A DNA stretch of 64,000 nt from Gaiellasilicea sp037721555. GTDB lineage: Bacteria > Actinomycetota > Thermoleophilia > Gaiellales > Gaiellaceae. Positions 32,432 through 40,592 of this stretch are shown one piece after another. The position numbers were made by a program, and so were the translations under genes. The DNA is taken from the NCBI GenBank assembly GCA_037721555.1, contig JBBJOI010000005.1, forward strand, positions 1 to 64,000, in the 5' to 3' direction. The notes beneath the pieces were generated by a model. That model saw nothing but the letters and a program-made list of their open reading frames with translations. It was not told the DNA's origin and made no database searches. Position 1 is the stretch's first letter; each line of letters starts with the position of its first letter.

Positions 32432-33070
32432 GTGCACATCAAGGTAACGCAGCTTGCGCTCGCTCTTTTCGTTCTCGTCGCCCTCATGCCTGCCGCGGCA
32501 GTGGCGGGACGATCGCCGGAGCCAAGACCGATCGAGACGTCTGAACAGGCCAGACGACTCTTCGACGCCCCTGGTTACGTCCGCCTTCTGAGACAGCGCC
32601 AGGTAGCCGTGGAGGAGGTGGCTGCCGTCGCCGCCGAGACAGAGGGGCTCACCCTGCCGGAGGCACTCGCCCGGGTGTCGGGTAGCAGTCAAGCGAACGG
32701 CGAGCGCATCGACCTGGCCGCGGCTGAATCGGAAGCCAGCGTCAGATGTAGCAGTGTCGAGTGGGAGAACGGCCGAGGCACCTTCCCCTACCGACGCTGG
32801 ATCGTCGGTCACACCTACTGGTGCTACCAGTACGGGGGTGACATCACCTACCGCACCAGCAACACGTCCGCACGCGTCGACGGGGTCTGCTCAGGGAGCA
32901 ACGAGCGAGACTGGCGCATCAGCGGAGGCGCCGGCTACTCCTGGGTCGTTGTCCATCACGAGGCTGACTTCTCGTGCGTGACCCCATGGTGGTACCACCT
33001 CAACGACTCGATCTGGATGCAGCCGGCGTTCAACTCCTACGGCAGCACCTCTATGACCGATTCGAACTAG
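32432..33070 (+). CDS. Secreted Cys/Trp-containing protein, unknown
   Basis: A 212-residue protein with a signal peptide (HIKVTQLALALFVLVALMPA, cut near AVAG). The mature N-terminal part is helical and polar (ETSEQARRLFDAPGYVRLLR). The C-terminal 100 residues are rich in Trp, Tyr and Ser with four Cys (VRCSSVEWENGRGTFPYRRW; HTYWCYQYGGDITYRT; VDGVCSGSNERDW; HHEADFSCVTPWW), likely two disulfides in a beta fold. No family recognised. The GTG start fits the AGGAGG Shine-Dalgarno, so this gene is not leaderless. A small membrane gene follows after 3 bases. Confidence 0.8.
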   Translation: MHIKVTQLALALFVLVALMPAAAVAGRSPEPRPIETSEQARRLFDAPGYVRLLRQRQVAVEEVAAVAAETEGLTLPEALARVSGSSQANGERIDLAAAESEASVRCSSVEWENGRGTFPYRRWIVGHTYWCYQYGGDITYRTSNTSARVDGVCSGSNERDWRISGGAGYSWVVVHHEADFSCVTPWWYHLNDSIWMQPAFNSYGSTSMTDSN

Positions 33071-33073
33071 CGC

Positions 33074-33199
33074 ATGACCCGCGGCAAGCGCCTCCTGGTC
33101 GTGTTCATCGTGGCGGTGATCGTGCTGTTGCTGCTCGCTGTCGCGCTGAGCTTCGTGCTCTTCGAGCTCGGTGGGGGCGAACCCACCTTGAGGCGCTGA
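33074..33199 (+). CDS. 41-residue single-pass membrane protein
   Basis: A short ORF three bases after the secreted-protein gene, coding MTRGKRLLVVF, a long hydrophobic helix (IVAVIVLLLLAVALSFVLF) and a polar tail ELGGGEPTLRR. Positive-inside topology is clear. Tight spacing suggests co-transcription. Below the size at which homology would be expected. Confidence 0.55.
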   Translation: MTRGKRLLVVFIVAVIVLLLLAVALSFVLFELGGGEPTLRR

Positions 33200-33230
33200 G
33201 CGGATCGAACGCTATTCGGATCGGAGAAGG

Positions 33231-33260
33231 CTGCGGGGCATCGATCGTGATGTCCCGCAG
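33231..33260 (+). terminator. Twelve-base-pair hairpin after the small membrane gene
   Basis: CTGCGGGGCATC pairs with GATGTCCCGCAG (one G-U pair) around a 6-base loop, 32 bases after the preceding stop and before the TACACT hexamer of the next gene. The downstream CCCCTCGTCT is only weakly T-rich. Confidence 0.5.
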
Positions 33261-33281
33261 CCCCTCGTCTACACTCCGAGC

Positions 33282-33536
33282 GTGATCTGGGAGGTCGTCT
33301 TTATGCTGGTGATCCTGAAGATCCCGGTGGTCTACATGTGCGCGATCGTCTGGTGGGCAATCCGCGCCGAGCCACAACCACTCGATGGAGCTGAACGCCT
33401 AGCCCTGCTCGAGCCGCCTCCGTCCTGCGACTGGCGGCGGCGCACGCTCCGCCCGGTTCGGCCGCTCCGGGGCGGCGGGCGGCCCGTCCGCAGCGCGGCG
33501 TCCTCTCGCGCGGCTGCCGGCTCGAGATCCCGGTGA
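33282..33536 (+). CDS. Small membrane protein with basic tail
   Basis: 84 residues. A hydrophobic N-terminal segment (EVVFMLVILKIPVVYMCAIV) is followed by WWAIRAEPQ and a Pro/Arg-rich tail. TACACT at 33270-33275 ends 6 bases before the GTG, again implying a leaderless mRNA. The stop overlaps the next gene's GTG (GTGA). Similar short actinobacterial membrane proteins precede larger loci; the function is unknown. Confidence 0.6.
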   Translation: MIWEVVFMLVILKIPVVYMCAIVWWAIRAEPQPLDGAERLALLEPPPSCDWRRRTLRPVRPLRGGGRPVRSAASSRAAAGSRSR

Positions 33537-33793
33537 GCGCGACCCCGTCGACGACCGGGGGTGCGCGCGAGGCGGTTGCGGGCTTCGTCGCCGCCGCCTC
33601 CTTGTTCGCGAGCCTCCTCGGCGTCGCGTATCGGCCGGCGCGCATCATCCCGATCGCGATCCTGCTCGCACTCGTCGCCGCCCGGATGACGGAGCGGTAC
33701 AACAGGCTCGCAGCCCTCGCCGTTGCCGTGGGCGCCGTCTGCTTCCTGCTCGGCATGACAGTGGCAGTCCTGACCGAGAACCCGCTCTACTAG
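33533..33793 (+). CDS. Small three-helix membrane protein
   Basis: 86 residues with three hydrophobic segments (EAVAGFVAAASLFASLLGVA; IIPIAILLALVAAR; LAALAVAVGAVCFLLGMTVA) separated by short basic loops. Start GTG overlaps the previous stop. It lies 22 bases before the 2-oxoglutarate dehydrogenase gene. No family recognised. Confidence 0.65.
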   Translation: MSATPSTTGGAREAVAGFVAAASLFASLLGVAYRPARIIPIAILLALVAARMTERYNRLAALAVAVGAVCFLLGMTVAVLTENPLY

Positions 33794-33815
33794 TGCGATT
33801 GGTAGATCGAGGCTC

Positions 33816-36701
33816 ATGAGCTCGCACGACGTCGACGGCCTCAACTCCGGGTACGCCCAGCTCCTCTTGGAGGAGTACCTGGAGGATCCGGACGGGGTTC
33901 CTGAGGAGTGGCAGCGGCTGTTCGAGAGCGGCGCGAGTGCGCTCGTCGCGAGCCATCCCGGTTTCCAGCGCCTGCTCGAGGCGACCGGGGGGAACGGGCA
34001 CGTGGCCGCCGCGACCGCGACTGTGCCGGCAGAGGCGGGACGCGCGGAGTCGCCCGTACCGGCGGTGACGCCTGCCCCGGCCCCCGCGCCCGCGTCGGAG
34101 GGCGACACAACCCTCCTGGGCGGAGTTGCCGCAGCGATGGCGCTCGTCAAGGCCCACCGCATGCACGGGCATCTCGCGGCGAGGCTTGATCCGCTTGGAT
34201 CAGAGCCGCTGAGCGATCCAGCGCTCGACGAGGCTCGGCTGATCCCGCCGCTGACCCCCGACCTGCAGGCGCGCATCCCCGCCTCCGTCCTGCGCGTCCA
34301 CGTTCCCGGCGAGACCCTGCGTGAGGCGTTGCCTGCGCTGCGCGACGTCTACTGCGGCACGATCGCCTACGAGATCGAGCACCTCTCCAATCACGCGGAG
34401 CGCGTCTGGCTTCGGCAGGCGATCGAATCCGGCCGCTACCGGCAGCCGCTCACCGCCGACGAGCGCAAGACTCTTCTCGGCCGCATCTCGCAGGCGGAGG
34501 GGTTCGAGCAGTACCTTCGCCGCAGCTTCCTCGGCCAGAAGCAGTTCTCGCTCGAGGGCCTCGATGCGATGGTCCCGATGCTCGATGAGGCGATCGCGAT
34601 CGCCGCCGAGGCAGGCGCCCACGAGATCGTGATCGGGATGGCGCACCGAGGCCGACTAAACGTCCTGGCTCACACGGTCGGCCGCTCGTACGAGTCGATC
34701 TTGCGCGAGTTCGAAGGCGAGCGAACGGTGGACGCTGTGGTCGTTGATCCGGAGGGCGGTACCGGTGACGTCAAGTACCACCTGGCCGCCACCGGCACAC
34801 GCACGCTGCCTTCGGGCGAGGTCACGATCACGATCACTCCCAACCCAAGTCACCTCGAGGCCGTCGATCCTGTCATCGTCGGCTGGGCACGCGCCGAGCA
34901 AACCGACCGCTCGAGCGGTGCGGGCCTGCACGATCCGTCGGTTGCGCTGCCGATCCTGATCCACGGCGACGCGTCGTTCGCTGGCCAGGGTGTGGTCGCT
35001 GAGACGCTCAACCTGTCGAGCCTCGAGGGCTACTCCACCGGCGGCACGCTGCATCTGATCACCAACAACCAGATCGGCTTCACCACAGACCCGCGCGAGG
35101 GCCGCTCGACCCGCTACTCCAGCGATCTCGCGAAGGGCTTCGACATCCCGATCATCCACGTGAACGCTGACGATCCCGAGGCGGCGACCGCGGCCGTCCG
35201 CCTGGCGATGGCGTACCGGCAGGAGTTCGCACTCGACGTCGTCGTCGATCTCGTCGGGTACCGCCGCTTCGGTCACAACGAGCAGGACGAGGCGGCCTAC
35301 ACCCAACCGCTGATGGTTGCCCAGATCGCCGGGCACCCGACGGCCCGGGAGCAGTATGCGGCGGTCCTCGTGGACGACGGTGTCGTCAGTGAGCAGGAGG
35401 TTGCCTCGCTCTTCGAGGAGACTCAGGTCGCCCTGCGAGCCGCCCACGAACGCCTGAAGGTCTCGATCGCCCAGCCGAAAGTGTCGAAGGAGGGCGGAAT
35501 CCCCGCGGACACGGGCGGCGCCGTCGCAACGGCGGTGCCGGCAGAGCGGCTCGAGGCGCTGAACGAGCAGCTGCTCGTCGTACCCGAGGGCTTCCACGTC
35601 AACCCAAAGCTCGCACGCCAGCTGGAGCGGCGTCGGGAGACAATCCGAGAAGGCGGCATCGACTGGGGTCAGGCCGAGGCGCTCGCCTGCGCGAGCCTCC
35701 TCGTCGACGGAATCCCGATCCGCCTCTCCGGGCAGGACACCGAGCGTGGCACGTTCTCGCACCGGCACGCGATGCTGCACGACCTCGAGACGGGGGAGAC
35801 GCACGCGCCGCTCCAGCACCTGCCGGAGGCTGAGGCCTCGTTCGAGCTCTACAACTCGCCCTTGTCGGAGTTCGCCGCTCTCGGGTTCGAGTACGGCTAC
35901 TCGGTGGCGGCCCCGGACTCGCTCGTCCTCTGGGAAGCGCAGTTCGGCGATTTCGTGAACGGCGCGCAGATCGTCGTCGACCAGTTCATCGTGGCTGGCC
36001 TGTCGAAGTGGGGGCAGACCTCCCGGCTGACGTTGCTGCTTCCGCACGGCTACGAGGGCAACGGTCCCGAGCACTCGAGCGCGCGGCTCGAGCGGTTCCT
36101 GCAGCTCGCCGCACAGGAGAACATCCGCATTGCTAACTGCACGACTGCGGCCCAGTACTTCCACCTGGTGCGCCGCCAGGCGCTCGACGCCACAGCGCGT
36201 CCGCTCGTCGTGATGACGCCGAAGGGCCTCCTGCGCCTGAAACAGGCTTCCTCGAGATTGAGCGACCTCGCCGAGGGCCGTTTTCAGCCGGTGCTGGACG
36301 ATGCCGAGGGCGATCGTGCAGCGATCCGCCGCCTCGTGCTCTGCTCGGGCAAGCTCTACTACGACCTCGTCGGGCACGAGGAGCGGGCGGGCGCGACGTC
36401 GGTCGGGTTTGCCCGGCTCGAGCAGCTCTACCCGTTCCCGGTCGATTCGGTTCGGGAGCTGACGGCCTCCTACCCGAACCTGGAGGAGCTCGTTTGGGCC
36501 CAGGAGGAGCCGCAGAACATGGGCGCGTGGCGGACGATCAGGCACCGCCTCGAAGGCGCAGTGCCGGACGGCGTCCGCGTCCACTACGTCGGTCGTCCTT
36601 GGCGTGCGAGCCCGAGTGAGGGCTACCCAACGGCGCACCTGCTCGAGCAGGATCGGATCGCGCGCGAAGCGCTCGGCCGAGGCGACTCGGCTCCCGGCTA
36701 G
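33816..36701 (+). CDS. sucA: 2-oxoglutarate dehydrogenase E1 component
   Basis: A 961-residue thiamine-diphosphate enzyme that decarboxylates 2-oxoglutarate in the TCA cycle. The N-terminus (NSGYAQLLLEEYLEDPDGVP, EEWQRLFESG) is the E2-interaction motif. A Pro/Ala linker follows (to about residue 100), then the E1 core: EIVIGMAHRGRLNVLAHTVG, GDASFAGQGVVAETLNLSSL (ThDP-Mg site), RRFGHNEQDEAAYTQPLM, and the transketolase C-domain (EAQFGDFVNGAQIVVDQFI). It lacks the N-terminal acyltransferase domain of mycobacterial Kgd, so separate E2 and E3 are needed and are not in the window. Its stop shares CTAG with a convergent small gene. Confidence 0.95.
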   Translation: MSSHDVDGLNSGYAQLLLEEYLEDPDGVPEEWQRLFESGASALVASHPGFQRLLEATGGNGHVAAATATVPAEAGRAESPVPAVTPAPAPAPASEGDTTLLGGVAAAMALVKAHRMHGHLAARLDPLGSEPLSDPALDEARLIPPLTPDLQARIPASVLRVHVPGETLREALPALRDVYCGTIAYEIEHLSNHAERVWLRQAIESGRYRQPLTADERKTLLGRISQAEGFEQYLRRSFLGQKQFSLEGLDAMVPMLDEAIAIAAEAGAHEIVIGMAHRGRLNVLAHTVGRSYESILREFEGERTVDAVVVDPEGGTGDVKYHLAATGTRTLPSGEVTITITPNPSHLEAVDPVIVGWARAEQTDRSSGAGLHDPSVALPILIHGDASFAGQGVVAETLNLSSLEGYSTGGTLHLITNNQIGFTTDPREGRSTRYSSDLAKGFDIPIIHVNADDPEAATAAVRLAMAYRQEFALDVVVDLVGYRRFGHNEQDEAAYTQPLMVAQIAGHPTAREQYAAVLVDDGVVSEQEVASLFEETQVALRAAHERLKVSIAQPKVSKEGGIPADTGGAVATAVPAERLEALNEQLLVVPEGFHVNPKLARQLERRRETIREGGIDWGQAEALACASLLVDGIPIRLSGQDTERGTFSHRHAMLHDLETGETHAPLQHLPEAEASFELYNSPLSEFAALGFEYGYSVAAPDSLVLWEAQFGDFVNGAQIVVDQFIVAGLSKWGQTSRLTLLLPHGYEGNGPEHSSARLERFLQLAAQENIRIANCTTAAQYFHLVRRQALDATARPLVVMTPKGLLRLKQASSRLSDLAEGRFQPVLDDAEGDRAAIRRLVLCSGKLYYDLVGHEERAGATSVGFARLEQLYPFPVDSVRELTASYPNLEELVWAQEEPQNMGAWRTIRHRLEGAVPDGVRVHYVGRPWRASPSEGYPTAHLLEQDRIAREALGRGDSAPG

Positions 36702-36862
36702 CGCCGCGCGCGGCGGCGCTCGAGCAAGGCCTGTGCCACGCGCGGGCCGTGCTTCCGTGTCGCCTCGAGCAGCCGCTGCCGCTGCTTGGGCGACAGCCGG
36801 CGCCACAGCTCGTAGGCGGTCAGCGCGACGCCGAGCGGATCGGTCGGGCGAATCCGGGGCAT
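36698..36862 (-). CDS. 54-residue basic helical protein
   Basis: A short protein (MPRIRPTDPLGVALTAYELW, RRLSPKQRQRLLEATRKHGP) with a C-terminus of Ala/Arg (AQALLERRRARR), probably two helices and possibly nucleic-acid binding. Convergent with sucA; the two stop codons interlock in CTAG. The start overlaps the 3' end of the Pro/Ala-rich gene on the same strand by 43 bases in another frame. Codon use is normal. Unknown function. Confidence 0.6.
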   Translation of the reverse strand: MPRIRPTDPLGVALTAYELWRRLSPKQRQRLLEATRKHGPRVAQALLERRRARR

Positions 36863-37860
36863 GTCATTATCCTCGCACAGCGGCCCGACCCGGAAACGGA
36901 TGGAACCTCGTCGAGAGGCTCGGTCGGCTCCGCGTGGTCGTCCGCTACCGGCTCGACCCGCTCGGCCGTTACGGCCTCGTCGACTCGCTCCCTCTGCGAG
37001 TTGGCAGCTATTGACAGGACTGCGACAGGCTGGGTCTCGAGGGGTGCGAGGAGCGCCTCCTCCAGCGTCTTGGCCCGCCCCTCGAGCTCGCGGGCCAACT
37101 GCGCTCGCCTCGCACTGCGGCGGTCGGGCGACCACGACCCCTGCGTCGAGGCGGTGCCGGGGGCGACGACGACCTCGGCCGGGGTCGCGACGGGTGGGGG
37201 CGTTGTCCCGGTCGGCCGTTGTGAGTCGGACTGCGGCGGAGCCGGAGGCGCGGCGGCCGGGGCAGCGTCAGCTGGCGGCTCGGCTGATTGGGGTGCCGGC
37301 GCGGATGTCGGGGCCGATGCGGGGGGAGCCGTCGGCTCGGCCGGTGGAGCTGGTCCGGCAGCGGTTGGCTCGAAGGGGGGAGCCGTACCCGGTGCCGTCG
37401 GTGCGGTGGGTGCAGTAGGTGCCACGGGAGCCGCCGGAACCGCCGGAGCCGCCGGAACCGATGGAGCCGCCGGAGCTGCATCGGCCGTTTCGGGCGCGGT
37501 GGGCGCGGTGGTCGCAGTGGGCGCGGCGACAAAGTGCCGACCGGGCGCGGTAGGCGAGCCGACCGGCGGTGTCGTGGAGACGGCGGGGGCAGGGAGCGGG
37601 GACGAGGGGAGGCGCACGGCTCGCGTGGGGGCTCCGGCGGCCAGATCGGCGTGCACAGGAACGTCGGCCATGCCTCGATCCGGAACGCGCTGAGGCAGTG
37701 CCGGTAGCTCAACGACGCTGACGGGAGGAGACGCGGGCGCACCGATCGTGAGTGGCGCGGGTGCCGGAACGCCGAGGACGACGAGCGGAATCGTGATTGC
37801 GCCCACCGCGCAGGCGCACACCAACGCCGCGGTCGACACGCGCGTCGCCATCCCCCTCAT
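36820..37860 (-). CDS. Pro/Ala-rich exported or membrane-anchored protein
   Basis: 346 residues. The N-terminal hydrophobic segment (TAALVCACAVGAITIPLVVL) is a signal or anchor helix. The next 230 residues are low complexity, mostly Pro, Ala, Thr and Val with APTAPTAPTAP-like runs, typical of a cell-wall-spanning linker. The final 100 residues are charged and helical (RRSARRAQLARELEGRAKTL). It is divergent from the diguanylate cyclase gene across 71 bp. A structural envelope protein is likely; no domain recognised. I chose ATG 37860 (MRGMATRV). Confidence 0.7.
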   Translation of the reverse strand: MRGMATRVSTAALVCACAVGAITIPLVVLGVPAPAPLTIGAPASPPVSVVELPALPQRVPDRGMADVPVHADLAAGAPTRAVRLPSSPLPAPAVSTTPPVGSPTAPGRHFVAAPTATTAPTAPETADAAPAAPSVPAAPAVPAAPVAPTAPTAPTAPGTAPPFEPTAAGPAPPAEPTAPPASAPTSAPAPQSAEPPADAAPAAAPPAPPQSDSQRPTGTTPPPVATPAEVVVAPGTASTQGSWSPDRRSARRAQLARELEGRAKTLEEALLAPLETQPVAVLSIAANSQRERVDEAVTAERVEPVADDHAEPTEPLDEVPSVSGSGRCARIMTCPGFARPIRSASR

Positions 37861-37874
37861 GCAAATCCCCCTCA

Positions 37875-37909
37875 CTGCCGAAAGATGTGTACGCCGTAGG
37901 TATCGGCAG
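37875..37909. promoter_or_regulatory. Inverted repeat in a divergent promoter
   Basis: CTGCCGA (37875-37881) and TCGGCAG (37903-37909) form a perfect 7-bp inverted repeat 21 bases apart, in the 71-base gap between the Pro/Ala-rich gene and the GGDEF gene. It could be an operator controlling both. Confidence 0.35.
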
Positions 37910-37931
37910 GACGGGGGGGACACTGAAGGGG

Positions 37932-39707
37932 ATGTTGGGGAGCTTCAAGGTCAAGCTGGTCGGCAAGTTCCTGGCCCTGTCGCTCCTCGCGCTAGCCACG
38001 GCGTACTGGAGCTTCAGCGCCGTTGCGGATCGCGGCGTGACAAGCGGCGTCGACGCCCGGCTCGAAGCCGGGCTACGTGCTGCCGTCGCCGCGTTCGAGG
38101 ACGAGCAGCGGAAGGCGGAGCGGATGGCGCTCGAGCTCGCGGGCCGCCCCGACTTCCAGCGCGCGCTTGCCCGCCGCGACCGCCGGGCGCTGCTGCGCCT
38201 CCTGCGCACGACACCCGGGCTGCGGGTTGAGACGCCCGACGGCTTCCACGTTGGGCGGACGGGCCCGCTCGTCGCCGAGACCAGCATCGCGCTCGTCGGG
38301 GCGAAGGATCGCACCGCGTCGCTCGTCGCGGCAACGGCTCTCGGCGGGCCCCTCATCCGGTGGCTCCACAAGCGCTCAGGTCTCGGCACGCCGGACGAGT
38401 TCGCCGTCGTCTCCGGCGGCCGGATTCGCGCAGGGTCGAGCGCATCGCTACGTGGAGCACTCGACCTGTCTGCCGGCGCGGCTTCGACCGCGTCGATCGC
38501 GGGTCGCAGCTTTCGGGCAGTCGGAGTCCGACTCGATCTCGAGCGGCCGATCACCCTCGTCGCGCTAGCACCCACCTCGGCAATTGACGCGGAGCGGGAC
38601 GCAGTCCATGCACGCCTGCTCGGCGCTCTCGTGGCGTCGATCCTGCTGATCGGCCTCGTCGCCTACTTCGCCGCGCGATCGATCGTCAATCTGCTCGGCC
38701 GCCTGGCGGAGGCGGCGAACTCGATCGCGGCCGGAAACCTGCGGGAGCGGGTGCCGGTGCGAGGCCGAGACGAGTTCGCGGCCCTCGGCCGAGCGTTCAA
38801 CCAGATGGCGGCCGAGCTCGAGGCGCGTCTGAGCGATCTGGAGGACGAGCGGCGGCGCCTCCGCAACGCAAACGGCAGGTTCGGCCAGGCACTGGGAGTG
38901 ACGCTCAACCCGGACCAGCTGCGGCACGTGATCGTCGAGTCGGCAGTCGAGGCGACGCACGCAGAGGGAGGCGTGCTTCGTGCGGAGGACGGTTCGCTGA
39001 TCACGGTTGGTGACGCGGGAGCAGGCCCGCGGCGGCTCGAGTTCGAGCTGACGGCGGGCCGCGACAGCTTTGGCACGCTCCTCCTCTTCGGGCGGGCGTT
39101 CGATGCCGAGGCGACGGTTACGGCCGCGTCTCTTGCTGCCCAGGCCGTTGTCGCGCTGGAGAACGCACGTCTGCACCAGATCGTCGAGCGACAGGCCCTG
39201 GTGGACGTCCTCACAGGCCTAGCGAACCGGCGGCAGGGTGAGGATGCGCTCGTGAACGAGCTGGCGCGAGCCGACCGGTTGGGGGGACACGTCGGGTTGA
39301 TCCTCATCGATCTCGACGACTTCAAGTCGATCAACGACTGCCATGGCCATCCGACCGGCGACCTCGTGCTGCGCGCGGTCGCGGACACCCTGCGTGGGAC
39401 GTTGCGTGAGATCGACGTCGCCGCCCGTTGGGGGGGCGAGGAGTTCGCGGTTGTTCTCCCAGGCAGCGACATCGACGGAACGGCGCAGGTGGCGGATCGA
39501 CTGCGTCTCGCACTCGCCGACCGGACGATCGTGTCACTCGGCGGCGAGCAGCTACGCGTCACGGCCAGCTTCGGGACGGCGGCGTCGGCTGGACCCGTGC
39601 TGGCCGACGAACTGGTGAGAACTGCCGACGAGGCTCTTTATCGCGCCAAGCGTTCTGGCAAGAACCGTGTCTCCGTCGGTGGGCGCACCGTCGGCGCGCG
39701 GCCCTGA
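37932..39707 (+). CDS. Membrane diguanylate cyclase (sensor-HAMP-GAF-GGDEF)
   Basis: A 591-residue c-di-GMP synthase. TM1 (KFLALSLLALATAYWSFSAV) and TM2 near residue 230 (LLGALVASILLIGLVAYFAA) bracket an extracellular sensor of about 190 residues. HAMP follows (NSIAAGNLRERVPVRGRDEF), then a coiled coil and a GAF-like domain. The catalytic domain carries GGEEF near residue 500 with an RxxD inhibitory I-site just before it (LREIDVAARWGGEEF) and VGLILIDLDDFKSINDCHGH, so it should be active and product-inhibited. Divergent from the Pro/Ala-rich envelope gene, hinting at surface or adhesion control. Confidence 0.92.
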   Translation: MLGSFKVKLVGKFLALSLLALATAYWSFSAVADRGVTSGVDARLEAGLRAAVAAFEDEQRKAERMALELAGRPDFQRALARRDRRALLRLLRTTPGLRVETPDGFHVGRTGPLVAETSIALVGAKDRTASLVAATALGGPLIRWLHKRSGLGTPDEFAVVSGGRIRAGSSASLRGALDLSAGAASTASIAGRSFRAVGVRLDLERPITLVALAPTSAIDAERDAVHARLLGALVASILLIGLVAYFAARSIVNLLGRLAEAANSIAAGNLRERVPVRGRDEFAALGRAFNQMAAELEARLSDLEDERRRLRNANGRFGQALGVTLNPDQLRHVIVESAVEATHAEGGVLRAEDGSLITVGDAGAGPRRLEFELTAGRDSFGTLLLFGRAFDAEATVTAASLAAQAVVALENARLHQIVERQALVDVLTGLANRRQGEDALVNELARADRLGGHVGLILIDLDDFKSINDCHGHPTGDLVLRAVADTLRGTLREIDVAARWGGEEFAVVLPGSDIDGTAQVADRLRLALADRTIVSLGGEQLRVTASFGTAASAGPVLADELVRTADEALYRAKRSGKNRVSVGGRTVGARP

Positions 39708-39746
39708 AGCGGCCGCGTTCAAGGCAAAACTCTTGGCGGGCTGCGC

Positions 39747-39752
39747 TACACT
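39747..39752 (+). promoter_or_regulatory. Candidate -10 hexamer (TACACT)
   Basis: TACACT precedes the small acidic gene at 39794 by 41 bases, giving a short leader that contains the GGAGG ribosome-binding site. Confidence 0.4.
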
Positions 39753-39793
39753 CCCACGCCTGCTGAACCCCGCCCCCGAACGACGGAGGACCT

Positions 39794-40105
39794 ATGCCGG
39801 TCGAGACCCCTTCGCTCTTCGCCCGTGTGATCCAGGATCACCTCGAGCTCAAGCGCCAGAACGCGGAGCTCGAGCCGCAGATGCCGATCGACGGCTACTG
39901 CATCGAGGATCCGTTCGACAACCACCCTCTGTTCAAGACCGAGGAGCAGGCGCGCCTCGAGGAGACGATGGAGGGCGAGCCCGCGATTGACGCCTCGATG
40001 CTCAACTGGCCCGGCGAGCGTCCGCTCGAGCACGCTGGTGTCTCCCCGTCAGGCGAGGACAGCGTTCTCTGGAGCCGGTCGAGAGACTTCGATTGGGGCG
40101 ACTGA
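39794..40105 (+). CDS. 103-residue acidic protein, unknown
   Basis: Hydrophilic and acidic (LFARVIQDHLELKRQNAELE; DPFDNHPLFKTEEQARLEET) with an N-terminal helix and little hydrophobic core, ending VLWSRSRDFDWGD. GGAGG lies 5 bases before the ATG. I do not recognise a family. It is probably monocistronic, since the following 490 bases hold only a pseudogene on the other strand. Confidence 0.75.
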   Translation: MPVETPSLFARVIQDHLELKRQNAELEPQMPIDGYCIEDPFDNHPLFKTEEQARLEETMEGEPAIDASMLNWPGERPLEHAGVSPSGEDSVLWSRSRDFDWGD

Positions 40106-40156
40106 CGGCCTCGGCTCCTCTTCGGGGACGTGGGTGACGTGGCGTGTTCTCTGGAG

Positions 40157-40550
40157 GTTCAGCGCCGCGAGAGCTTCGGCCGCGACGAGCAAGTCGCGAA
40201 CGGGGAGGGCATGCTCTCCGTCGCGCATCCTCGTCGGGAGCACGGAGGATGGATGAAGGGTGGACCGTCGCGAGCGTCACGACGTTGGTGACGTAGGCGC
40301 TCCCGATCGGTACCCGCCTCGTCGAGTAGCCGTTCGGCCGGCCCGAGGAACGGTCGCCCTTCGCGATCCTCACGGTCGCCTGGTTGCTCGCCGGCGAGCA
40401 CCATCCTCGCGTCGACGGGGCCTTCGCCGACAACCGTCTGGGTGCCGGTCAGGTGCAGCGGGCAGGCCGTGCACGATCGCGCCGACTCGCGCAGGCTCTC
40501 GACCGAGAGGCGGTCGGGAAAGAACGCGGCTGCGACTCCATCGCGGCCAT
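40157..40550 (-). pseudogene. Uracil-DNA glycosylase (UdgX/family 4-5-like) remnant
   Basis: The minus strand reads ESLRESARSCTACPLHLTGT and then MVLAGEQPGDREDREGRPFL GPAERLLDEAG in one frame: the Fe-S cysteine pair and the GEQPGDxED motif of UdgX-type glycosylases. After about 40322 the match jumps to another frame as AYVTNVV fused directly to TLATVHPSSILRAPDEDARR, so some 70 residues between the YVTN and HPS motifs are missing. A further frame change gives LLVAAEALAAL. At least two frameshifts and one internal deletion make it non-functional. Confidence 0.75.
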
Positions 40551-40592
40551 GATCCCTGTACCCGCTCGCGTGCGGCGAACCTCTCGGGCCGA

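Noticed and set aside
34656..36806. 716-residue minus-strand open frame opposite sucA
   Set aside because: It mirrors the codon structure of the well-supported sucA gene and has no recognisable motif.
37383..37700. Plus-strand Gly/Ala-rich frames opposite the Pro/Ala-rich gene
   Set aside because: They are the reverse complement of the Pro/Ala codon repeats.
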